In this document: piece by piece, positions 34,456 to 46,400 of the stretch
Numbering within the stretch: the first letter of the stretch is position 1
Layout: each line of letters starts with the position of its first letter
NCBI RefSeq assembly: GCF_963676685.1
Contig: NC_092351.1
Span: 41,282,733-41,346,732 of the forward strand
Origin: Mytilus edulis
Taxonomy: Eukaryota > Mollusca > Bivalvia > Mytilida > Mytilidae
Direction: 5' to 3'
DNA length: 64,000 bases
Program-made: the position numbers and the translations under genes
The notes under the pieces: generated by a model
What the model saw: the letters and a program-made list of their open reading frames with translations, nothing else
What the model was told of the DNA's origin: nothing
The model's database searches: none

Positions 34456-37400
34456 GTAAGAAAAATGCTACTTTTTAAAGTTTTATCATCTAAATGATAT
34501 TCAGATAATTGGTCTAAAAATATTAATATTTAACTTCAATAGAAAGTAATTGATACAAGTAATTGTATTTTTTATTTGGTCTTTCATTCATTTTAACCAC
34601 ATAGAATGCATTTTGTACTGCATTTTATTTTTTAATTCTAATACACTGTATGTTAATAAAGTTCATGGAGGAACCACTTGAAAAATAAAAGAAGATGGTA
34701 AAATAAGTATTAATAGAAAACAAAAGAATCTCGAAAACTGAAAAATGTAAAACAAATGCATCGTTTAATCAGTGTTTACGACCCTGTTTGAATTGTAAAA
34801 AACATATGCACATGCATGTTGTTTGTAAACAAACTTATTACGCGGGAAAATATCTTCTGTAGAACACAGGAGTTTTGTGCATATATGATTTTATTGTCAG
34901 TTCATCGTTTTTATCAGATGAATGTAAAATACCAGCAATAAAAGAAAGGAGGGAATATACCTAAGGGAACATATATTTATTCTAGTGAGCTTCCTCCAGG
35001 CATGCTTGGAGGATGCTCCGAGCATTTTAGAGAAGCTAATATCGTTAATACACCATTGCATTCCCATTAATGTCAATCAAATAGAAAAGTAATAGTTAAG
35101 AGCTTGTATGAGCTTTTTGTGAGCATTTTGTACGCCTGTAATAATAAAGTTTTACTATGTTGCCCTAGAAAATTAGTTAGTTGACACAAAAATAGACAAA
35201 TCAAAACTTAAGGTTAAACAGTTTAGGGACATTTCATCAAAAGGAGAACGAAAAGCTATAATATAACTAAAACATATTTATATAAAGCCGATCAAAATAA
35301 CACAACAGTGGTTGTAAACAATGGATTACATCAAACCAGAAACAAGTCTTAACAGTCATCATTACTTGAAAATAAATTAAATATTAACGTTGTTGTCAAA
35401 TCTATAAAAGATATTGTTGACAAACTATATAGGAAAAAAGAAATAGATTCACAAACTTATAATTTTTTGAAGAATGATAACTAATCAAAACATAGACACA
35501 TGTACCTCCTTCCGAAAATTCATCAAATCAATCTAGAAATAATCAATGAGGCATTTCGAACTGGTCAAATAGTTAGCTACATAAACATTTCTTACCGACC
35601 AATCATCCAGAAGTGTAACTCTACCACGAGACGCACTGAAAGATTACTGGATCTAATTCTAAAACCATTATTGAAGAGTCATCACTTTTACATTCAAGAT
35701 ACCAAAGATTTCATTTATAAAATAGAGTCGTACAAGGTACATTGAGAATGCATTCTCATTGTCTATTATGTAACAGTTAGCAATGCATTTTCATCAGTAG
35801 ACAAACAAGAATATACTTTAAAAATTTCAAACAAACAAAATAAACGGCATTTGTAAAGTTAAGAAACATTGAACTTGAATTAAATGGACATTTATACAAA
35901 CAAATAATACGAGCGCCTATTGGTGGTATATGATTAACATCTGTCTGTCTATTAAAAATATCCTAGATATTAAGTTCCTATGGATAGAAAACATCAAATT
36001 GCACTGCCAATATACAAAGACGACAGTTTTATGTTCTTCACAGGCACATTAAAACAGGTTGAAGATTTCTTTAACACAGCGAACAACATTGACCCTCTGT
36101 TTATCTAATTCAGCGATGTGACTATTATTTCTAATATGACATAATTATATATTAACAAACTGTAATACATTTTAATGTGTGTTTAGGATGGGCACTAGTG
36201 ATTGGAAAATATTGATACGTTTCGTGTTTTTGTATATTTGAGAAACAAAAAGTAAGTTATTATTATGGAATTTTTCACCTTTGTACACGTCGGTAAATTC
36301 TAAATAGGTCATACTAAATCTAGACACCTCAAATGTGATTTTAAGCAGAGGGTCAATGTTGTTCGCTGTGTTAAAGAAATCTTCAATCTGTTTTAATGTA
36401 CCTGTGATGAACATAAAATGGTCGTCTTGGTATTGACAGTACAATTTGATGTTTTCGATCCATTGGAACTTATTTAAGATATTTTTAATAGGACAGACAG
36501 ATGTTAATCTGCATGTCGGAGAAAATATACCACCAAAAGGCGCTCCAATAATTTGTTTATATAACTGTCAATTTAATTCAAGTTCATTGTTTCTTAACTT
36601 TACAATATCGTTCTGTTTGTTTGAAATTTTTAAAGCATAATCTTGTTTATCAACTGATGAAAATGCATTGATAACTGTTTCTTCTTCGTTATCACTCTTC
36701 CGGATTCTTCTTTCAATTATGGACTTTCCGAATTGATTTTCCTCTGAGTTCAGTATTTTTGTGATTTTACTTTTTTTTCATATTTGTGTTCATTGACGTT
36801 ACATCATAGGCAAAAAAAAATGCATTCTTTCTTGACCTTGTGCGACTCTATTTTATAAATGAAGTCTTTCGTATCTTGATTGCAAAAGTGATGACTCTTC
36901 AATAATGGTTTTAGAATTAGATCCAGTAATCTTTCAATGCGTCTCGTGGTAGAGTTATACTTATGGATGATTGGTCAGTAAGAAATGTTTATGTTGCTAC
37001 CTTTTTAACCAGTTTGAAATGCCTCATTAATTATTTCTAGATTGATTTGATGAATTTTCGGAAGAAGGTATATGTGTCCATGTTTTGACTCGTTATCATT
37101 CTTCAAAAAAGTATAAGCTTATGAATCTATTTATTTTTTCCTATATAGTTTTTCAACAATATCTTTTATAGATTTGACAACAACGTTAATATTTATTTTC
37201 ATGTAATTATAACTGTTAAGGTGACTTGTTACTGTTTGGATGTAATCGATTTTATTTAAAACCATGGTTGTGTTATTTTTATCAACTTTATATAAATATG
37301 TTTTAGTTATATTAGAGCTTTTCGATCTCATGTTGATGAAATGTCCCTAAACTGTTTAACCTCAATTTTTAATGTATCTATTTTTGTGTCCATTAACTAA

Positions 37401-40400
37401 TTTTCTAGGGCAACATAGTAAAACTTTATTATTACAGGCGTACAAAAGGCTCACAAAAAGCTCATACAAGCTCTTAACTATAAATTCTTCTATTTGATTG
37501 ACATTAATGGAAGTGTAATGGTGTATTAACGATATTAGCTTCTCGAAAATGCTCGGAGCATCCTCCAAGCATGCCTGGAGGAAGCTCACTAGAATAAATA
37601 TATGTTCCCTAATATACATAAATTTGAGTAATTGTTGACAATTTGTTTTGAGTTATGACATTTAGGATTATACCTTTTTTCTTTCGGCAGAATCAATCTT
37701 TTTTAAGTGGGAAATATATGCATAGATAATTGATTCAATGTTAAAGTTATAAAGAAATGTATCGTTTGTATGGAGAAACGACTAACGACAAACTGTAAAC
37801 GCATATACGTATAGGTTTATGTCGCATTTCTTTCTAACCAAAATTTTGTAAATGTTGTGTCGCGTTTGTTGCTGTTTTCTAAACGCTACAAAAGTAGAAA
37901 CAAATACATCGTTTAATAAGTCTTTACTGACCCTGTTTGAACTTTCAATAATGCATGCACATTACAAACAGAGAAACAAATACTTCGTTTAATCAGGTTG
38001 ATGTAAAAATCAAATATACCGTTTGTTCTAACAAATGACAAACGACAAACTGCAGACACATTTTCATCGTGTGCATAGTTTGTCAAAGTTTATGTAAACT
38101 TTGCAAACGTATGTTTGAAAGAAATGATCAAAACATTTGCGCGCTTAGCCGTTTGCATCGTTTGTGTTAGAAAGAAATGCACTCATAGTTTGTCAAAGTT
38201 TATGCAAACTTTGCAAACGTTGGTTAGAAACAAATGATCTAAACTTTTTCTCGCTGAACCATATGTATCGTTTGTGTTAGAAAGACATGCCCTCTTGATA
38301 AGGGAACATAAGGTAAACTAACTTGGGCATGTTGGGATCTACGTTTTTTAATGTTTTGATTTTTTTCAGAGGAGTAAGAATTTGTTGTTTATAATCGAAT
38401 TAATAAGTGTTATATGTTAAACATAGAGGCATAGATAACTCGGGTACTAATTTATGGTACCATACGTTAAATATACTAAATAAAAAAATGTAGCGTCAAT
38501 ATCTGTATTATGTCTTTAAAATAAATGTATTAAAAAAGGAGATGTGTTTTCATGCCAATGAGACAACTGACAAGAGACAATTTTGACCATATAGTTAACA
38601 TAATTACCATAAATGAGCATACAGTAAATAAACGAACAGGAACAACAGTTAGCGACATTATCTTGTTTGTTTGAAAAACAATATGTTTTCAAGAAAAGTT
38701 GTAAATACATCAGATATTTAACGATATTGAACGTTATCGTTATTGGTGAACTTGAAACTTAAAATTGAAATCGGTTTAACCGATTTACAGGGGCGTAGCT
38801 AGAAAGAAACGATCTGCAAGCAACTGCCTCCGAGCGAAGCGAGGCGAAAAAAATTTGGGACCCTTTTATGCAGATTTTTTTGTTTTTCGGTTTTCGGTCA
38901 TTGAACGGTTAAAAGAGGAGCTACATGTTGTGACGTACATTGGAGTTATAAACAATTCATGAATGCAAAACTATTTAGAAATCTTGACTTCTGAATAGAG
39001 TAAAGCATGATTAATTGAATATGTAAGCAACACATTTTTGTGATTCAGAATTTACTCAAAATTGTCCAAAATCTGCTCTTCGGGAACGTCTCTATTACTT
39101 TGTCAATATTCAATATTCACACTGAAATCCCGATGAATATAATGCAGTAATGCTAGCGATAATAACCGAGCTGTAGTTGTTCATGGTTAATCATATATAT
39201 GTTTTCAACAGATGTAGTACACTGAACGATCTCTTCGCGGTAGCACTCGTGTTCGCCATCGAGCGACCTCCCGATTGAATTTGACAAATTATATGCCAGG
39301 CCAGTTTCGTATGTGTCTAACAATGCAGAGATTTGTTCGTTTGTTGTATTACAGACAACACGAGGAAGCAGATAATGCGCATAGAAGCGATTTCCTGATG
39401 ATATCAGACGCGACTCCAGTTCCATTATCATGTGGTCTATAAACGCAAAATATAATGAGACTTTCCAATACTGTTTTAGCGTGTTTGCTTTGGGGATTGG
39501 CTCTGGTAGTCTGTCGAACACATCGCCTCAGCATACTTTCAACAATATCAAAGGGTACTTATAAATCTAATGTCAATTGGTACATCGCAGTCCAAACAGT
39601 TAAACCGTACTCTGTAAAATGTGCCCCGAAACTACTAGAGTTTAACAAATTCAAATATTGTAATAGATGCAAGTTACTGTTAGTCTTTTCATCTCCAATA
39701 AAACTTTAATTTTGAAACCAAATGCCGCTATTTAATGACATTACATCATTAAAAAAAGCGATTACATATATGTGTTTCCTTTAAACATTTAATTTATAAA
39801 TTTTTATTTTGCCATATTTTTTTTTTTCGCTTGCCGAATTGATGTGCACGCAACTGCGTGTTGGCGTATAGGGAGCTACGCGCCTGGGTTATCCTGTTAA
39901 CACAACATGATCAGTAAATTTCTTATCAATTATATATTCCAGACGTATGTCTTACACCGAATTTCATTGATGAATGGAGAAAATCTGTTGGAAATCGTGA
40001 TATGACAAAGAGAATGTGTGACGCAGCAATGATAAACCAATGGTATAGAATTAAAAGCAAAGCAGGAGAAAGAATGCCCACTGAATGTCCTGCTCACGGT
40101 TCACGTTGTGGAACAAATCAACCATTTTGGTTAACTAATAGTAATTATCAACGTTATGTTTAATGTGTCTCAAATAAATGTTAGCCATCTAACATGTAAA
40201 AACAACAGCAATTCCTTTTTAACTAATTACAATACCGGTACCAATTGTTCTGCACCAGATGCGCATTTGGACATGTAAAATCTCTGTAGTAATGCTCGAG
40301 GCCAAAGCATTGTCGTAAAACGCTATTTGGGCAGGTACAGTTGTAGAGTAAATGTTATTGCCAACATATCTCACTTTTTAGGGAAACCAGCCTGATACTG

Positions 40401-43400
40401 TTTTTTAATCATGGAATTAAAACATCTTCAAACGAAACGCAATACCTATATTGGGAAAATTTGGGTTGATTGTTACAAATGAGGACACTCTCATGCAACT
40501 GCACAAATGAAAAATAAAATCATGTGATGAACAAGGTAATTGCCTTGTTCTGCATGTGAATTGTAGTAAACGATTTATCAGGACCAAAGATATGGACCTT
40601 GCACTGTAAACAAGGAAAATAAATAGATAATAAACTATGAAAAAAGTAAAATAAGAAAATTCCAATCGGAAAGCCCTAATCAAATAGCAAAATGAATTAT
40701 CCGTGTGTAAAGATGTTAATATCAGTGAAAATACACCTACTTCATGTAATTGTAGTACCTCCGAATATATTTATGGACCCATTTCCCATGTTATAACAGG
40801 AGATCTTAACATCGTTCAAGACCGAGAGTTAAAATCATTCCTCAGTAAAGGACCTAAATATCGCCCCCCGTCAATTATTAATTGGAATAAGTGTCGTAAT
40901 ATCATCCACGACTCACTCCATACTTACTGTATGAAATGGATAAAACGGGAAAAAGCTGACAAAAAATCTTTGGACTCTTTCTTTAATTCAGTAATGAAGA
41001 TAATTGATATATGTATTCAACATTTTAAAGAACATTTTACTATTAACAATAACCACGAAAAACCTATTTTTCGTATCAAACATAATTTAAAAGAACTAGC
41101 CAAGAAATTTGTTTTTGTCCCGGCCGATAAAGCTGCTAATAATATTATTATTGTTTGACGTAAATTTTACATTGAGGTTCTGAAAAAAGAAATCACCAAT
41201 TCACCAACATTCCAACTGACTCCATTTTCAGAAAACGACATCTGTAACACACATAAACTTTTAGCTACCGCTTTACAAGCAGAGCCAAATACAATGAAAG
41301 TTCCAACTATGTACTGGCTTTCGAAGCTACACAAAACACCTTACTAATATAGATTTATTTCGTCTTCAAGCCATTGTTCCACTACTAAATTGTCTATTCC
41401 TCTTACCAGCACATTTGGTACAATTAAAAACCTGATAATAAATTGTTCAAATAAGGCCTTCGAAAATAGTGGAATTAATTACTTTTGGAGTGTCAAGAAC
41501 TCGTTGGAAGTACTTGATAAATTGCATGCTTATATTGGTGATTTTAAATCTGTTCAAAGTTTTGATTTTTCTACCCTGTATACCACATTGCCTCACATTC
41601 TCATTAAGAAAAAATCACACACCTAATTAAATGGGCATTTAAAAAGTCAGAATGTGAATATATATGTTCAAACTCTTTTAGGTCATTTTTTAGTAGCAAT
41701 AAACAAAAAAAACATGTCAATTGGACATGCTTTGATACTATGTATGCCCTTGAATTTTTACTAGATAACATTTTTGTTCGCTTTGGGGATTCCGTACATC
41801 GTCAGATTATCGGAATTCCAATGGGGACTAACTGTGCACCACTTATTGCGGACCTGTTTTTGTATTGCTATGAGTTACAATTTATGACAAAAATTAGCAA
41901 AGACCCATCGAAACAACATCTGATAAACAAATTTAATAATACTTTTAGATATTTGGATGATATTTTGGCTCTCAATAATGACGACTTCAGTATGTATATT
42001 AAAGAAATTTATCCTGTTGAACTTACTTTAAATAAAGCTAATACTAACAATGACCACTGCCCTTTCCTCGATCTTGAAATCTATATCACTAACGGAAAGC
42101 TGAATACTAAAATTTATGATAAAAGAGATGATTTTTCATTTCCTATCGTTAATTATCCATTTTTAGATGGTGACGTTCCCTTGTCACCATCTTACGGTGT
42201 TTATGTATCTCAACTTGTACGATTCGCTCGTGTATGTAACAATGTTTTAGATTTTAACGAGAGAAATTTATGTATTACTGAAAAATTATTACACCAGGGT
42301 TTTCGATATCACAAACTAGTCAAAACATTTACTAAATTTTATCATCGGTATAAGGACATCATTTGTAAATATAGCTCAACATACAGACTTCTTATACGTT
42401 CAGGTATTTTACATCCAATTTTTTATGGAATTATTCTTTATAAAGCACAAAGGTGTCAGTATTCACCTCAAAAACTACCAAAACCTTTGAATAGACTTAT
42501 TAAGAAGGGATATAGTTACGATACTGTTGTCAGGTCATTAAAGATTGCATATTTTGGCGTTAATATTGATTCACTTATAGGGTCTTTGCATCGAAACTAA
42601 ACACATTTATTCAAAAACCAGTTGTTGGCATGACACGGGTTATGTACTTCTCATATATGTTATGATGGTATGATACTAAACCCCTAACGGGAAGGATTGT
42701 GCCTGATGTTCATATGATGAAATCATAATCTTTCAGTCAGTTTAATTGAAGTCTGGAGCTGGCATGTCAGTTAGCTGCTAGTAGTCTGTTGTTATTTATG
42801 TATTTTGTCATTTTGTTTATTTTCTTTGGTTACATCTTCTGACATCAGACTTGGACTTCTCTTGAACTGAATTTTAATGTGCGTATTGTTATGCGTTTAC
42901 TTTTCTACATTGGCTAGAGGTATAGTGGGAGGGTTGAGATCTCACAAACATGTTTAACCCCGCCGCATTTTTGCGCCTGTCCCAAGTCAGGAGCCTCTGG
43001 CCTTTGTTAGTCTTGTATTATTTTAATTTTAGTTTCTTGTGTACAATTTGGAAATTAGTATGGCGTTCATTATCACTGAACTAGTATATATTTGTTTAGG
43101 GGCCAGTTGAAGGACGCCTCCGGGTTCGGGAATTTCTCGCTACATTGAAGACCTTTTGGTGACCTTCTGCTGTTGTTTTTTTCTATGGTCGGGTTGTTGT
43201 CTCTTTGGCACATTCCCAATTTCCATTCTCAATTTTATCGTATTCCTAACTTGTTGAAAGGCATTTCTCTATATAAAAAATTATGGATTAAAACTGGTTT
43301 TATAGCTAGCTAAACATCTCACTTGTATGACTGTCGCAAACAATTCCATTTTATTGAGAATAATGTTTGAAAAGAGTGATAAAATGGTTTTTGCTTACGA

Positions 43401-46400
43401 TTTGTACAAAGAAGTAGAAAATGCTCAACATTTTGGTGCATAAATAGTAAAATTACATAAATACTCAACTTCGAGGTAATGCAAAACGGGAAGTCCCTAA
43501 TAAAATGGCAAAATCAACGGCTCAAAGAGATCAAATGATTGGACAACAACTGTCATATTCCTAACTTGGTACATGCATTTTCTTGTATAAAAAAAATGGT
43601 GGATTAAACCTAGTTTTATTGCTAGCTAAACCTCCCACTTGTATTGAGAATGATGTTTGAAAAGCGTGATAAAATGATTACTACTCACGATAAGTACAAA
43701 TAATAGATAATGCTCAACATATTTGTGCATCCTTCAATTACAAACGTTTACCTCCCCATTGCCATGGTGTTGTTTTGAATTTTGTTTTATCTACACTTAT
43801 AAAACATTATACTTGTTTTTGAACAAAACGCAACAACAAAGTTGAGGTTTCTCTCAGTAATATCTCAAATGCAGGTATATATCTTATATTTTATAACTTG
43901 CTCTTATTTATTATTTTCCTTTATTTTTTACTCAATTTTTTTTTATTTCTTTTCTTTACAATGTTTTTTTATTTTGTTTATTATTATATTGGCAAATATA
44001 CATGAAGATATAGAAATCATAGCAGAAGTATTACTATTAACATCATGTTTGAATCAGAGACCAGACCATTACTACATAACACACATTGTGTTAACTTTTC
44101 TTTATTTATTGCCAGTTGTGTGGGACTTTTTCTGTCATTTTATATATAAATTATGTTTCAAACTATTTGTGTCATTTATACTCTAAATGAAAAATAATCT
44201 TATTCAGATTGTCTCATACAACTGCCAAGGACTTAATTCAAATGAAAAGCGAAGAGATGTTTTAGACTATCTAAGAGCAAAAGATTGTAGCATTTATTGT
44301 CTTCAAGATACACACTTTTCTGAAAAAGATGAACAATTTGTTAAGAATCAATGGGGTGGAGAATGTGTCTTTAGTTCCTTTTCTTCAAATCAAAGAGGAG
44401 TGGCCATTTTATTTAATAATAATTTTGAATATAAGATTTTACAAAGTAAAAAAGATCAAAATGGTAATCTATTAGGATTGAATATTAAAATTGAAGATAG
44501 CAATATTACTTTAATTACATTATATGGTCCAAACAGTTACAGCCCTGATTTTTATGATAAAGTTAGTGAAATAATTGAAGAATTTGATAATCATACCGTC
44601 ATTGTGACAGGAGATTATAACTTAGTGCAAAATCAAGACCTTGATACTTTTAATTACTTAAATATAAATAATCCAAAAGCCAAGGAAAAAGTTTTAGATA
44701 TAAAGGAAATTTACAACCTAACTGATCCCTTTAGAGAACTATATCCAGAAAGTAAAAGATATACTTGGAGGAAACCAAACCCTATAAAGCAGGCCAGACT
44801 AGATTTTTGTTTAGTTTCACAGAGCTTTTATCCAAATGTACATGACTTAAAGATACAAAATAGTTATAGATCAGATCACTCACCTATTATTTTACAAATA
44901 AAACTTAATAACTTCAGAATTGGGAGGGGTTTATGGAAATTTAACAACTCTCTTCTATATGATCCAAATTATGTCCATATTGTTAAAGAGGTAATAAATA
45001 AAACTAAAGAGCAATATGCTTCTCTTGTATATAATCGAGAAAACCTAAACTTAATAGACTCTAGTGAAATTGAGTTCACAATTAGTGATCAATTATTTTT
45101 AGAAACATTGTTAACTGAAATAAGGGGAAAAACAATACCATATGCTTCATTTAAAAAGAAAGAAACAAATAAATCAGAACATTTGCTATCTGAAGATATA
45201 AACAAGTTGGAAGAAATAACCCAAACAGATGAAATTTTGGAACAGATAGAAAAAAAGAAAACAGATCTTAGAATTCTCAGACAAAATAAAATGAGGGGTC
45301 AATACATAAGGTCAAAAACACAATGGGTAGAAGAAGGAGAGAAACCTTCAAAATATTTCATAAATTTAGAGACAAAAAATTATGTAAATAAAACAATTCC
45401 TAAATTAATTGATAAATCAGGAAATATAATTGAAAACCAAAAACAAATTCTAAACGAAGCGAAAAATTATTACAAAAATCTATATTCCAAAAATGAGACA
45501 ATAAAATCTATTAATCTGAGCAATGCTTTACCCCATAAAGATATACCAAAATTATCTGAAAATATGAAAGAGTCGTTAGAAGGGGAAATTTCATTTATAG
45601 AATTGACTGATGCAATTAAAAGAATGAAAAATGAGAAAAGCCCTGGATCGGATGGATACACAAATGAATTCCTAAAAATTTTTTGGATTGATATAGGTAA
45701 ATTCATACATAGATCAATTAAATATGGCTATAATCAAGGGGAAATGTCTATTACCCAAAAACAAGGTATTATAACTTGCATACCAAAAGGTGACAAACCA
45801 AAACAATACATGAAGAATTGGCGGCCAATTAGTCTTTTAAATAATATTTATAAATTAGCATCAAGTTGTATTGCAGAAAGGATAAAGTCAGTTTTAACAA
45901 TCTTAATTAATAATGACCAGACAGGATTTATACCTGGTAGATTTATTGGTGAAAACACCAGACTAATATACGATTTACTACACTACACTGAAGAAAATGA
46001 TATCCCAGGCATTCTCCTCCTCATTGACTTTGAAAAAGCTTTTGATACAATATCCTGGATTTTCATAGAACAAGTTCTTGATTTTTTCAACTTTGGATAT
46101 TCCATAAAACATTGGGTTAAAACTTTTTTTACAAATACCATATCAGCAATAACGCAGAATAATTTTCTATCAGATTTTTTTACAATTGAAAGAAGTTGCA
46201 GACAAGGGGATCCTTTATCCCCTTACATTTTCTTGTTATGTGCAGAAATTTTAGGAATATTACTTAGAAAAAACGAAAATATAAAAGGTATTACTATCGA
46301 AGACTCAGAATTTTTGATATCACAATATGCTGATGACACCACACTTATTTTAGATGGTTCACCAGAGTCCTTAGATGCATCTCTTTGTGTTTTAGAACTA

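Noticed and set aside
39455..39709. Signal-peptide-like plus-strand ORF as first exon of the VWDE-like gene
   Set aside because: It is antisense to a recognisable hAT transposase fragment within a transposon. The exon at 34,374-34,455 has a better donor and sits in the divergent arrangement.
43842..44186. 114-codon ORF just before the LINE ORF2, as an ORF1
   Set aside because: It starts upstream of the target-site duplication and is a hydrophobic, T-rich translation without ORF1 features (no coiled coil, RRM or zinc knuckle).
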